The position numbers and the translations under genes are program-made. Shown here in pieces: positions 10,401-18,312 of a stretch of DNA of 36,841 nucleotides. The DNA is from Psychromonas hadalis ATCC BAA-638 (GTDB taxonomy: Bacteria > Pseudomonadota > Gammaproteobacteria > Enterobacterales > Psychromonadaceae). Position 1 is the stretch's first letter; every line of letters begins with the position of its first letter. The notes under the pieces are model-generated. The model did not search any database. It had not been told where the DNA came from and was given only the letters and a program-made list of their open reading frames with translations. The stretch spans positions 1 to 36,841 of the forward strand of contig NZ_ATUO01000016.1 of NCBI RefSeq assembly GCF_000420245.1, written 5' to 3'.

Positions 10401-10673
10401 TTGTCAAATATTACTGAGTATGCAAAAAAGTTATCTCCATCACTATATCAACAATTAAAACAAGCGGTTGAGACAGGAAAATGGTTAGATGGTCAGGCAC
10501 TTAACGATCAGCAAAAAGCGGATACATTACAGCTTATAATGACTTATCAAAGTTTGTATAATGATAAACCAGATCACTTTACGATTGCTCAAGGAGGGGA
10601 AATCTACATGGAAAAAAAATCGGTGTTACAGAAACAGTTCTCAAATGATGATATCCATAAACTTGATTTATAA
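10401..10673 (+). CDS. yeaC: YeaC family protein (DUF1315)
   Basis: Small cytoplasmic protein of 90 residues, the same length as E. coli YeaC and of unknown function. Shared family features are the opening segment with LSPSLYQQLKQAVETGKW, then LDGQALNDQQKADTLQLIM, and the C-terminal EKKSVLQKQF stretch. The start is TTG, with a good GGAGA ribosome site at 10390-10394 and spacing of 6. No ATG is available without losing conserved sequence. In E. coli yeaC lies next to msrB-gapA-yeaD. Here it is about 8 kb from yeaD, with the glycogen operon and a lipoprotein gene between, so the old neighbourhood is partly kept. Confidence 0.88.
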   Translation: MSNITEYAKKLSPSLYQQLKQAVETGKWLDGQALNDQQKADTLQLIMTYQSLYNDKPDHFTIAQGGEIYMEKKSVLQKQFSNDDIHKLDL

Positions 10674-10770
10674 TAAAATTATAAACAATTAAGGCTATTT
10701 TCTTTCGCTATTTTCAAATCAGAAGTAAGCTAAAGTTACTGATTAAGGAAGAAAGGTTCTCTCTATCTTT

Positions 10771-11478
10771 ATGTTTAATATCCCATTCATATTTACATTG
10801 TTACTTATGTTCACTGCGCCTCTCTCTGCAGAGGTCTATAAGTGCAATGATGAAGAGGTTGTCCACTACTCTACGATACCTTGCGACAATCAAGTCATCG
10901 ATTTAGATTTGACATTGGATGATGAGCCCATCGAGCAAGCGATTAGCCAAGAGGAGTTGTTTATTACGCCTGTCTATTCAGGTTGGCCGAATGGCTGGAA
11001 AAAAACCAAAAACCTCAAATTAGCACGTTTCTTTGAGGTGGTTTATGAGCCAATACGGCCTACAGCAGCCACCAAACGTAGTCATATTAACCGACAGAAA
11101 TTAACTAACTTACCTCAATCAATGAGTGTTGATCGGTTTGCTATCTCTGTTGAAGATATTATTGAGAGTATCTGTGCGAGTGCTATTATTTATCAGCCTG
11201 AAATAAATAAAAATTTACCTGAAACTATTTTTTATGGACAGTATGCTTGCTCATATAGGCGTGATACGAAACAGGGAGAGTTAGGTTATTACAAAATAAT
11301 GCGTGGTGAGAACAGTATCTATATGATAGCGATTAAATGGCAGGTTGAGCGTTTTAAGATTGAGGAAAATAAACCTCTGCTTATTCTTGAAGATAAACAG
11401 CAAAAGAAGAAAATTCGTATAGCGAAAAAATATCTACAAAATGAAGTTAAATTATGCCGAGCAGGAAGCTGTTTATAA
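10771..11478 (+). CDS. Secreted protein with N-terminal DUF4124-like domain
   Basis: I do not recognise a specific function. The 235-residue protein begins with a Sec signal peptide (hydrophobic residues 4-17, probable cut after PLSA at 20). Then comes a short segment, EVYKCNDEEVVHYSTIPC, that fits the DUF4124 pattern of envelope proteins (a YK-D-G-V-YS-PC outline). The middle (about 65-200) has no motif I know, with a Cys pair around 135 and 159. The C-terminus ends in CRAGSC, so disulphides in the periplasm are plausible. The best ribosome-like sequence (GAAAGG) is about 14 bases before the ATG, which is far, but later Met codons would destroy the signal peptide. It follows yeaC by 97 bases. 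Confidence 0.75.
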   Translation: MFNIPFIFTLLLMFTAPLSAEVYKCNDEEVVHYSTIPCDNQVIDLDLTLDDEPIEQAISQEELFITPVYSGWPNGWKKTKNLKLARFFEVVYEPIRPTAATKRSHINRQKLTNLPQSMSVDRFAISVEDIIESICASAIIYQPEINKNLPETIFYGQYACSYRRDTKQGELGYYKIMRGENSIYMIAIKWQVERFKIEENKPLLILEDKQQKKKIRIAKKYLQNEVKLCRAGSCL

Positions 11479-11495
11479 TTTACATTGGTAACTAA

Positions 11496-11705
11496 TATCA
11501 ATTCGGCTAAGTAACTGATCGTTTTTACTGGTTTAAATGACTAATGCCTGCGTTGCATTCAATCGTAATAGCTAACTGCTCTATTTGACTTCGTCAAACA
11601 GTACGCAGTACAAAAATGACCGTTTTGCTTATTACTCAATCATGCGCCTTGACCTTAGCAATTTACCTTACGTAAAACCTGATCATTATATTAAGCGGAA
11701 TGGTA
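11496..11705. mobile_element. MITE-like element, family A copy 1 (210 bp)
   Basis: Non-coding element with imperfect terminal inverted repeats. The left end begins TATCAATTCGGCTAAGTAAC, and the right end inverted begins TACCATTCCGCTTAATATAA. It is flanked by TAA on both sides (11493-11495 and 11706-11708), a probable target duplication. It matches the 32790-32946 element in opposite orientation, with about 53 extra internal bases that include a TTTGAC-TTC-GTCAAA hairpin at 11584-11598. It has no transposase. It fills most of the gap from 11479 to the nlpI start at 11821. Confidence 0.85.
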
Positions 11706-11820
11706 TAATTTAGTGCTCATTTTCTTTAAGTCATCTCTTTTTTATCTGAAGTCATTATCAGCCTTTACTTTGTTATTATTATGGTTCACTCTTAAAACTC
11801 TTATCTATAAGGCTTTATTC

Positions 11821-12741
11821 ATGAAATTGTTTTTATCAACACTCACTTTACTGCCTGTTATTTTATTTTTAACTGCGTGTACATCTCTGCCTCAAAATGA
11901 CAATGCCAGTAATGAGCATAATAATTCGATCGTTGTATTACCCCTTGCAACTGCGGTGCAGATTGACTATCAAGATGAAGTGAAATTACTGCGTCTAAAT
12001 CAATTGATTGTTGAATACAAGGGTGATAACAGGGGGAAGGCATTGCTTTTTTATGAGCGTGGTATTATCTATGATCGCATGGGTCTTAGCGCACACAGTC
12101 GTTACGATTTCACCCAAGCGATTAACACTGATCCTTCCTTTTCTGCCGCTTATAATTCGTTAGGTGTTTATCTGTTATTAAGCCAATCTTATGATGAAGC
12201 ATTTGATGCTTTTGATTCTGCTATCGAGCTTTCAGACTCGGTGCAATATAGTTATCTACACCGTGCTATCGGTCTTTATCAAGTGAAACGTTATCCGTTG
12301 GCCTCTCGAGATATCAATCGATTTTATGAGTTGGATAAAAGCGATCCTTTTCGTATATTGTGGCGCTACATTATTGACAGTAAAATGGATGAGTCAAAGG
12401 CATTATCGTCATTACAAGTGGAAAAGCCAAAAGGCGATGATAGCCATTATGCTTGGCTGATTATTGATGTTATTGCCGGTCGACTCTCAGAAAAAGACTT
12501 TTTTAAAGAGATTAGTCGTGGTGTTAATAGTAATAAAGAGATGGCACAGCGTCTTTGTGAAGCTTATTTTTATTTAGGTCATATGCATAAGTTAGCGGGT
12601 AATGTAGACAAAGCCATCTATTATTTTAAATTAACAACAACGACTAATATTCATGAGTTTATTGAATATAAATACGCATTAATTGAGTTAGCCGCTATTC
12701 AAAAAGAGTTTCAAACGAAAACTGAAAATGGCATTTACTAA
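11821..12741 (+). CDS. nlpI: TPR lipoprotein NlpI
   Basis: Outer-membrane lipoprotein that in E. coli acts as an adaptor for the Prc protease and for peptidoglycan hydrolases such as MepS. I start it at the ATG of MKLFLSTLTL (11821), with AAGG 8 bases upstream. This gives 306 residues, with lipobox LTAC and acylated Cys20. An upstream in-frame GTG (11713) would add a second hydrophobic stretch and run nearly into a MITE, so it is rejected. E. coli NlpI (294 residues) matches along the length: LLFYERGIIYDRMGLSAHSR, AAYNSLGVYLLLSQSYDEAF, and the C-terminal HEFIEYKYALIELA. TPR repeats cover about residues 65-165 and 240-290. NlpI would work beside envelope growth enzymes that are not in this window. 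Confidence 0.92.
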   Translation: MKLFLSTLTLLPVILFLTACTSLPQNDNASNEHNNSIVVLPLATAVQIDYQDEVKLLRLNQLIVEYKGDNRGKALLFYERGIIYDRMGLSAHSRYDFTQAINTDPSFSAAYNSLGVYLLLSQSYDEAFDAFDSAIELSDSVQYSYLHRAIGLYQVKRYPLASRDINRFYELDKSDPFRILWRYIIDSKMDESKALSSLQVEKPKGDDSHYAWLIIDVIAGRLSEKDFFKEISRGVNSNKEMAQRLCEAYFYLGHMHKLAGNVDKAIYYFKLTTTTNIHEFIEYKYALIELAAIQKEFQTKTENGIY

Positions 12742-12742
12742 T

Positions 12743-12800
12743 GCCAATGTTAACGATTCAATATCCCCTTAACTTTGCATCTTGAATGATAACGGGTATA
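12743..12800. repeat. Family-C repeat, copy 2 (about 58 bp)
   Basis: The right end, inverted, begins TATACCCGTTATCATTCAAG and matches the element at 33557 over at least 26 bases. The left part (12743-12764, ending ATTCAATAT) resembles that element's opposite end. It begins immediately after the nlpI stop codon. Confidence 0.75.
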
Positions 12801-12812
12801 AACACCTTTCAA

Positions 12813-12841
12813 TTTGAGGTGCACTCTGTGCCTCAAATTTT
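12813..12841 (+). terminator. Terminator after nlpI
   Basis: TTTGAGG (12813-12819) pairs with CCTCAAA (12831-12837). The stem is extended by CAC/GTG after a 2-base bulge and followed by TTTT. It lies about 70 bases past the nlpI stop, beyond the repeat. Confidence 0.72.
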
Positions 12842-12888
12842 ATCTGACTACTTGGAAATTAACCTACCAACACGTTGCTGGAGTGCAT

Positions 12889-13092
12889 TTAATCGTTATC
12901 GTTGTAATCACTTAATACTAAATTAGCGGCTGCAAAAGCAGCATCTTCACGTGTTGTATCATCTAGTTGTTCATTAGCTGCAATCGTATCTAATGCTTTA
13001 ATTGCACAAGTGATTGCTTTGGGTATATAAGCCGCATCACCACTTCCAATTAGGTTAATCATCTTTTTTGTTTTATCACTGTACGGGTACAT
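12889..13092 (-). CDS. Small protein of unknown function (67 aa)
   Basis: I do not recognise this family. The 67-residue protein is hydrophilic, with a predicted helical middle rich in Ala (IPKAITCAIKALDTIAANEQ and the later AAFAAANLVL) and an acidic tail (DYNDND). There is no signal peptide or membrane segment. The ATG has a GGAAA ribosome-like site 8 bases upstream on the minus strand. It lies alone between nlpI (opposite strand) and the sulA-like gene on the same strand; the 44 bases between them show no terminator. It could be read through from the SOS promoter upstream of sulA, but that is only inference. Confidence 0.55.
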   Translation of the reverse strand: MYPYSDKTKKMINLIGSGDAAYIPKAITCAIKALDTIAANEQLDDTTREDAAFAAANLVLSDYNDND

Positions 13093-13136
13093 AAGTCATT
13101 TCCAGAATCATTATTATAGAGCATTCAGTATAACGT

Positions 13137-13553
13137 TTATTGTGTGCAATAGATAAAGCAGTGAGTATTCGAATCTTCGGTTAATTGATTTATCTCATTG
13201 ATTAATGGTTTATCACAGCGATTAACCCAGCGAATAATCGCCGCATAGTTGTTACTACTGAGTGACTCTCTAAAAAGTTTGTCGGGATTAGCTAGTTGCT
13301 TTTGATGCAAAGTAATAATGCGACTTTTATCAATTCCGGCTTGTAAAAAAAATTGTAAATTAGGTTTACCCGGGGGAGCAATAAATAGGATCCAGCGGGG
13401 ATCATCCGATGTTTGTAGATGGCTTAATAGTGGCTGATAGTCATTCAAATCATAACTTAACGTTAATCGCTCTGTTGTTTGACCTATTTTCTGAGCGGAT
13501 AAGTTTAGCTTAAATGGTTTGTTGATTGTCTGTTGTGGATAACTTGATAACAT
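13137..13553 (-). CDS. sulA: SulA-like SOS cell-division inhibitor
   Basis: Predicted inhibitor of FtsZ ring assembly after DNA damage. I start it at the ATG of MLSSYPQQTI (13553), with AGAGGTG 7 bases upstream, giving 138 residues (E. coli SulA has 169). A longer frame to 13628 would start upstream of the LexA box and is rejected. SulA-like features lie in residues 50-120: DDPRWILFIAPPGKPN, the LQAGIDKSRIITLHQKQ segment, and SNNYAAIIRWVNRC, which matches the GNYSVVIGW region of E. coli SulA. Sequence alone would give only moderate support, but a perfect CTGT-N8-ACAG box over the promoter makes the call strong. The tail is shorter and has paired cysteines (HCFIYC). Degradation by Lon is expected from the family, not shown here. 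Confidence 0.82.
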   Translation of the reverse strand: MLSSYPQQTINKPFKLNLSAQKIGQTTERLTLSYDLNDYQPLLSHLQTSDDPRWILFIAPPGKPNLQFFLQAGIDKSRIITLHQKQLANPDKLFRESLSSNNYAAIIRWVNRCDKPLINEINQLTEDSNTHCFIYCTQ

Positions 13554-13573
13554 AAATAACACCTCTACAAATA

Positions 13574-13604
13574 CTGTACGAATAAACACTGTATAAATCA
13601 ACAG
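13574..13604 (-). promoter_or_regulatory. LexA (SOS) box and promoter of sulA
   Basis: CTGTATAAATCAACAG (13589-13604) is a perfect CTGT-N8-ACAG LexA box. A second, weaker site, CTGTACGAATAAACAC (13574-13589), abuts it. On the minus strand, TTGATT and TACAGT, 17 bases apart, form a candidate promoter overlapping both boxes. That is the expected layout for repression by LexA. Confidence 0.9.
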
Positions 13605-13672
13605 TATATTATTTTGTTTATATTTCAAGCTTTATCTCTATTTTTAGGCTACAAATCGTCTATTTTGTGTTC

Positions 13673-13732
13673 TATACCGATGTTACCTCAAGATGCCTTG
13701 CTGACTTTGCATCTTGAAGTATCATGGGTATA
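13673..13732. repeat. Family-C repeat, copy 3 (60-bp palindromic pair)
   Basis: Two family-C ends face each other. The left begins TATACCGATGTTACCTCAAG; the right inverted begins TATACCCATGATACTTCAAG. The arms match at about 20 of 24 positions around a 12-base centre, CTTGCTGACTTT. It lies between the sulA-like gene and the purT terminator. Confidence 0.85.
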
Positions 13733-13750
13733 TCACTATTTTTTAGGCAT

Positions 13751-13777
13751 AAAAAAAGGTAACCGAAGTTACCTTTT
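13751..13777 (-). terminator. Terminator of purT with UUCG tetraloop
   Basis: On the minus strand, AAAAGGTAAC-TTCG-GTTACCTTTT forms a perfect 10-bp stem with a stable UUCG loop, followed by a T-run (13751-13757). It lies about 20 bases past the purT stop. Confidence 0.92.
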
Positions 13778-13796
13778 GGGCCGTTAGAAAGCCACT

Positions 13797-14987
13797 TTAG
13801 TAGTGTACCTGGACGAATTTTGACACTAATTTTGCATTAGTTACTGCGCTATCTGTATCTTCACCACGCGCGATAGCAACACCTAAACGGCGTGAACCGT
13901 TAATATCGGGTTTTGCAAATAGACGAATTTGTGAACCCTTCACCTGCCCGAGTGCTTGCGCTATATTGCTGTATTGGAGATCTTGGGATTTACCATTACC
14001 TAAAATGACACTTGAAGCAGTTGGCCCATATTGGGTGATGCTACCAATTGGAAAGCCTAAAATGGCACGCACATGCAGTGCAAACTCTGAAGCATCTTGT
14101 GAAAGTAGGGTAACTAAACCTGTATCGTGTGGACGGGGTGAGACTTCATTAAAATAAACGTCATCACCTTTTACAAAGAACTCCATACCAAACAGACCGT
14201 ACCCTCCCAGTTCAGTCACAACTTTTTGTGCAATCTGTTGGGCTTGTTTAAGTGCCACTTCTGACATTACCTGTGGTTGCCATGATTCACGGTAATCACC
14301 ATTTTCTTGACGATGGCCAATCGGCGCACAAAAATGTATGCCATCAATGGCGCTGATTGTCAGTAGGGTGATCTCATAATCAAATGCGATAAAACCTTCC
14401 ACAATGATACGGCCTGCACCTGTGCGTCCTCCCTCTTGCGAGTAGTCCCATGCTCGGTCTAAGTCAGCTTCTGATTTAATCACGCTTTGGCCTTTGCCTG
14501 AGCTACTCATAACTGGTTTGACGACACAAGGCATGCCGACCTCTTTAACCGCGTGTAGATACTGCTCTTTTGTATCAGTAAAGAAATAAGGGGATGTTTT
14601 AATATCAAGGGTTTCTGCCACAAGACGGCGAATACCCTCTCTGTCCATGGTCAGTTTAGTTGCGCGGGCAGAGGGGATAACATTAAAGCCTTCAGACTCT
14701 AATTTAACCAATGTATCGGTGGCAATCGCTTCTACTTCTGGGATGATAAAATCAGGCTTTTCAGCGCGAATAATCGCTTCTAGCTTGTCACCATCTAACA
14801 TGGAAACAACATGTGATGAGTGTGCAACTTGCATTGCTGGAGCATTGGCATAACTGTCAGTGGCCACCACTTCAATGCCAAAACGTTGTAATTCAATGGC
14901 AACCTCTTTACCTAATTCACCCGATCCAAGTAGCAGCGCTTTTGTGGCGCTAGGGGATTTAGCACTACCAAAAATAGAAACACTCAT
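13797..14987 (-). CDS. purT: Formate-dependent phosphoribosylglycinamide formyltransferase
   Basis: ATP-grasp enzyme that uses formate and ATP to formylate GAR in purine synthesis, an alternative to folate-dependent PurN. At 396 residues it is close to E. coli PurT (392). It has the N-terminal GSGELGKEV (21-29), the ATP-grasp loop [10 protein letters not shown] (160-169), and the metal and phosphate-binding [14 protein letters not shown] (279-292). No truncation or missing motif is seen. The ATG has a modest TGAGAT ribosome site. A PurR operator was looked for in the 238 bases upstream and not seen. It lies downstream of rdgC on the same strand, separated by a terminator-like hairpin, so it is probably transcribed alone. 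Confidence 0.97.
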   Translation of the reverse strand: MSVSIFGSAKSPSATKALLLGSGELGKEVAIELQRFGIEVVATDSYANAPAMQVAHSSHVVSMLDGDKLEAIIRAEKPDFIIPEVEAIATDTLVKLESEGFNVIPSARATKLTMDREGIRRLVAETLDIKTSPYFFTDTKEQYLHAVKEVGMPCVVKPVMSSSGKGQSVIKSEADLDRAWDYSQEGGRTGAGRIIVEGFIAFDYEITLLTISAIDGIHFCAPIGHRQENGDYRESWQPQVMSEVALKQAQQIAQKVVTELGGYGLFGMEFFVKGDDVYFNEVSPRPHDTGLVTLLSQDASEFALHVRAILGFPIGSITQYGPTASSVILGNGKSQDLQYSNIAQALGQVKGSQIRLFAKPDINGSRRLGVAIARGEDTDSAVTNAKLVSKFVQVHY

Positions 14988-15152
14988 ATTACAAATCTCA
15001 TCTAATTAATTAAAAAAATAGAGTGGCGATAATAGCAGAAATCATAGGGGGAAATAAAAAAAACGCTTATTTAAACAATACCTTCGCCAATTTTCATTTA
15101 AACTTAAATTGAATTTTACACCAGTAAAAATCAATCTCTACAGGTGAAAATG

Positions 15153-15184
15153 CAGCCAAAATGGGTTAGTTTCCATTTTGGCTG
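15153..15184 (-). terminator. Terminator-like hairpin after rdgC
   Basis: CAGCCAAAATGG (15153-15164) and CCATTTTGGCTG (15173-15184) form a perfect 12-bp stem with an 8-base loop. It lies about 40 bases past the rdgC stop. The T-run that should follow on the minus strand is short (CATTTTC). Confidence 0.65.
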
Positions 15185-15225
15185 AGGTATTGCTAAAGCG
15201 GTTTTTTAGAGGGAATAGCTAATTA

Positions 15226-16134
15226 CTACAGGCTTTGTTCGCCACCAAAGGCATCGATCACTGCGGGTACAAGTTGTTTTATTTCACCTGTCATCAATGC
15301 AAAATCTGCATCAAAGCGGGCCGCGAAATCATCTTTTTCGATATCTTCATTTTGCTCTTGTAATACATCAGAAAATTTAAGGCGTTTGAGCATAAACTCT
15401 TCACCAATGATAAAGGAGATACTATCCGCCCAGTTTAATGCCAGCTTAGTGACAAATTTATCGGCCGCTAAATGGTTTTTAATCTCATCAGAAAGTAGGT
15501 CTTGCTGTTTACAACGAATAATACCACCACCCTCTAATGCAGAGCATAACTCCGCTTCATCTTCTAATTTAAAGTTCGCGGGAATATTACCCTCAACAAG
15601 CCAATCGGTCATGATGACATCGGCTTGATTTTTTAGCTGAATGGGCACAACAGGTAAACTGCCGAGTGTTTTACGTAGCAGTGAGATTAACTCCTCCGCT
15701 TTACGCGCACTTGAAGCATCCACATAAAGCATGTCAGACTCTGGATCAATCCAAGCAAACGTGTGTGAAGTCCGACTAAATGCACGCGGTAAAAGTTGCA
15801 TCATAATATCTTCTTTAAGCGCATCTTTTTCTTTCTTTTTCAATGCGCGTCCTTGCTCTGCTTCAATGGATTCAACGCGCTCATTAAGCTGATCTTTAAT
15901 GACGCCTGCAGGTAACATCTTTTCCTCTTTTTTGAGGCAGATAAGGATCTGTTTGCTTGCGATATGAGTATACATTGAACCCACTTTGCCCATCGGAAAG
16001 ACCCAGCCTAACTTTGAGATATCTTGGCTTCCGCAGGCTTTAAATTTAAACTCTTCTAAGTTTCGCTCCAAAGCATTCTCATCTTGTTCTAGCGGACGGG
16101 TAAAACGATAAACTTGTAGGTTTTTGAAAAACAT
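15226..16134 (-). CDS. rdgC: Recombination-associated protein RdgC
   Basis: Nucleoid-associated protein that forms a ring around duplex DNA and, in E. coli, limits RecA-promoted recombination. I start it at MFFKNLQVYRF (16134), with AAAGGTG about 6 bases upstream. This gives 302 residues (E. coli 303) and matches the E. coli start. The frame extends 9 codons further but has no reason to. Family features include CGSQDISKLGW, HIASKQILICLKKEEK, LPRAFSRTSHTFAWIDP, KTLGSLPVVP, GGIIRCKQQDL and FAARFDADFALMTGE. It is divergent from phoB, sharing the 187-base region that holds the Pho box, so phosphate control of rdgC is possible but not shown. Confidence 0.96.
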   Translation of the reverse strand: MFFKNLQVYRFTRPLEQDENALERNLEEFKFKACGSQDISKLGWVFPMGKVGSMYTHIASKQILICLKKEEKMLPAGVIKDQLNERVESIEAEQGRALKKKEKDALKEDIMMQLLPRAFSRTSHTFAWIDPESDMLYVDASSARKAEELISLLRKTLGSLPVVPIQLKNQADVIMTDWLVEGNIPANFKLEDEAELCSALEGGGIIRCKQQDLLSDEIKNHLAADKFVTKLALNWADSISFIIGEEFMLKRLKFSDVLQEQNEDIEKDDFAARFDADFALMTGEIKQLVPAVIDAFGGEQSL

Positions 16135-16251
16135 GGGAAACACCTTTAAATAAAAAAACATCGCGGTAGTGTAAATGAAATTTTAAAAAGAGTTTAATAT
16201 TTTTATATTAAATAGCGTTTAATCATCAGTTTTATGACAGTTTATGATTTC

Positions 16252-16285
16252 CTGTCATATAAGTGTCACAATGCGCCGTGATAAT
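16252..16285 (+). promoter_or_regulatory. Pho box and promoter of phoB
   Basis: CTGTCATATAAGTGTCAC (16252-16269) is a near-consensus PhoB box made of two 7-base repeats. A -10 element GATAAT (16280-16285) follows after 10 bases, the usual layout where PhoB replaces -35 contacts. A reverse-oriented CTGTCATA half-site lies at 16233-16240. It predicts autoregulation of phoB-phoR under phosphate limitation. Confidence 0.88.
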
Positions 16286-16321
16286 AGCGTCACTTTAAAT
16301 TGAGATAGACAGGTAAGTCGA

Positions 16322-17005
16322 ATGGCAAGTCGTATATTAGTGGTCGAAGATGAAGTGGCAATCCGTGATATGTTGTGTTTTGTACTAGAGCAACATGGTT
16401 ATGAGTGTTTAGAAGCGGACAGTTATCAAAGCGCGTTAAATCAACTTAGCGAACCTTACCCTGATCTTATTTTATTAGACTGGATGTTTCCGGGGGGGAG
16501 TGGCATTAAATTGCTCAAATATCTTAAAGTTGATGAGATGTTACGCCAAATTCCAGTGGTGATGTTAACTGCACGCGGTGAAGAAGAAGACAAAGTACGT
16601 GGCCTTGAGAATGGCGCTGACGATTATGTGACGAAACCTTTTTCGCCCAAAGAGCTGATGGCACGTTTAAAGTCAGTATTGCGTCGCGTTAATCCCACCT
16701 CACTCGATGATACCCTAGAAGTGGGCAAACTTAAGTTAGATCCTGTTTCTCATCGTGCCACATTGGATGAGACCCCATTGGAGATGGGACCCACGGAGTT
16801 TAAATTATTACATTTTTTCATGACCCATCCTGAGCGAGTTTATAGCCGCGAGCAACTGCTTAATAATGTATGGGGTACCAATGTGTATGTAGAAGATCGT
16901 ACGGTTGATGTCCATATTAGGCGCTTGCGTAAAGCACTAAAAGACCATGATCATCTTGTGCAAACCGTGCGTGGTTCAGGGTATCGCTTTTCAACCAAAC
17001 AGTAA
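16322..17005 (+). CDS. phoB: Phosphate regulon response regulator PhoB
   Basis: Two-component transcription activator of the phosphate-starvation regulon, 227 residues. The receiver domain (1-120) has the acidic pair Asp10/Glu11, the phosphorylation site Asp53 in [13 protein letters not shown], Thr83 in MLTARG, and Lys105 in [11 protein letters not shown], at the same numbers as in E. coli PhoB. The C-terminal winged-helix DNA-binding domain (about 130-225) ends with [13 protein letters not shown] and TVRGSGYRF. The ATG is preceded by AGG 8 bases upstream. It is the first gene of a phoB-phoR operon with 15 bases between the genes, and is preceded by its own Pho box. Identity is very secure. 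Confidence 0.98.
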   Translation: MASRILVVEDEVAIRDMLCFVLEQHGYECLEADSYQSALNQLSEPYPDLILLDWMFPGGSGIKLLKYLKVDEMLRQIPVVMLTARGEEEDKVRGLENGADDYVTKPFSPKELMARLKSVLRRVNPTSLDDTLEVGKLKLDPVSHRATLDETPLEMGPTEFKLLHFFMTHPERVYSREQLLNNVWGTNVYVEDRTVDVHIRRLRKALKDHDHLVQTVRGSGYRFSTKQ

Positions 17006-17020
17006 TATTGAGATTATCAC

Positions 17021-18310
17021 TTGAAAATATATACATGGAAGGGATTAATGTTTGGGCTGATATTTGTTTATCTCCCTGTGCTGATCATCGGTTTACTATT
17101 TCACTGTTTAACAGAGTTGTTACTTGTCTCTTTTTTTATCCATATACTTTGGCACTACTATTACCTGAAAATTTTAAACGATTGGTTATGGAACAGTAAA
17201 AGTACCGTACTTCCACACGGAAAATCGGAGTGGGAACATGCCTTTATTGGTATTCATAATATGCAACAGCGTCATCGTAAAAGGCGTAATAGCTTAGCCT
17301 CTGTGATCAGCCGTTTTCGTGAGGGCTCAGAGGCACTGCCTGATGCGGTAGTGGTGTTTCATAAAAGTGGTGAAATTATTTGGTGTAACCGTTTAGCGCA
17401 ATTTTTATTGGGTTTTAAATGGCCAGATGATTCCGGTGATAATATTACTAACCTTATTCGTAACCCACTGTTTGTTGAACACCTTAAAAGTCGTGAATAC
17501 GATCAACCCATTGATCTTATCTCTCCCATCAACGCTGATAAAACCCTTGAATTTCGGGTGATGCCCTATGCAAAAAGTCAACGTATTTTGATTGTGCGTG
17601 ACGTTACTACTTATCGACAGTTAGATGAGCAACGCCGCCAGTTTGTTGCCAATGTTTCCCATGAACTACGTACCCCATTAACTGTTTTACAGGGGTATAT
17701 CGAAATTTTAGCGATGCAGAGTGAAGCGGGCACACGACAAGAAAAAGCGATCAGCGTATTAGATCAGCAAACGACGCGCATGTGTTCGTTAGTTGAACAA
17801 TTAATGACGCTGTCTAAAATAGAGGGTGCACCAAGCATTAACCTTGATGAAAAAGTGAATGTCCCTGCACTGTTAAAACAGATTGAAAATGAAGCATTAA
17901 CATTAGCTAAAAAGAAAAGATTACAGATAAAATTTTCAATCGAAGATAAGTTACAGCTACTTGGTGATGAGATGCAACTGCGCAGTGCGATGGCAAATTT
18001 AGTTTATAATGCGGTTAACTACACCCCTAAAAATGGTGCTATCAAAGTGATTTGGCGCACTTGTGAAACAGGCGCTTATTTCTGCGTCATGGACAACGGT
18101 GATGGCATTGCTCCTGAGCATATTTTGCATCTAACTGAGCGTTTTTATCGTGTTGATGATTCGCGCTCTCGTGATACGGGTGGCTCAGGTTTAGGTTTAT
18201 CAATTGTGAAACATGCATTAAGTCATTATGATAGTGAGCTTAATATTGAGAGTAACTTAGGTGAGGGCAGTCAGTTCTCGTTTGTTATACCAAATAGTTA
18301 CCTTATTTAA
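17021..18310 (+). CDS. phoR: Phosphate regulon sensor histidine kinase PhoR
   Basis: Membrane histidine kinase that phosphorylates PhoB when phosphate is scarce, signalled through the Pst transporter. It has 429 residues (E. coli 431). A hydrophobic hairpin spans residues 10-48, followed by a basic linker (RHRKRRN). Then come a PAS domain (about 100-195), the dimerisation domain with phosphorylated His214 in ANVSHELRTPLTVLQGY, and the ATPase domain with NLVYNAVNYTP, DNGDGIAPEH and GGSGLGLSIVKH. The start is TTG with GAGA upstream; an ATG 9 codons later (17048) is an alternative, but E. coli PhoR aligns from the earlier start. pst genes are not in the window. Confidence 0.97.
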   Translation: MKIYTWKGLMFGLIFVYLPVLIIGLLFHCLTELLLVSFFIHILWHYYYLKILNDWLWNSKSTVLPHGKSEWEHAFIGIHNMQQRHRKRRNSLASVISRFREGSEALPDAVVVFHKSGEIIWCNRLAQFLLGFKWPDDSGDNITNLIRNPLFVEHLKSREYDQPIDLISPINADKTLEFRVMPYAKSQRILIVRDVTTYRQLDEQRRQFVANVSHELRTPLTVLQGYIEILAMQSEAGTRQEKAISVLDQQTTRMCSLVEQLMTLSKIEGAPSINLDEKVNVPALLKQIENEALTLAKKKRLQIKFSIEDKLQLLGDEMQLRSAMANLVYNAVNYTPKNGAIKVIWRTCETGAYFCVMDNGDGIAPEHILHLTERFYRVDDSRSRDTGGSGLGLSIVKHALSHYDSELNIESNLGEGSQFSFVIPNSYLI

Positions 18311-18312
18311 GT

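Noticed and set aside
11713-11820. Upstream GTG start for nlpI
   Set aside because: It would place a second hydrophobic stretch before the lipoprotein signal. The ATG at 11821 has a better ribosome site and matches E. coli NlpI.
14988-15120. PurR operator upstream of purT
   Set aside because: The stretch with GCGTTTTTT resembles half of the operator only by chance; the other half is missing.
17008-17199. 63-residue ORF right after phoB
   Set aside because: It overlaps the start of phoR in another frame. phoR matches its family from residue 1, so this is a shadow.
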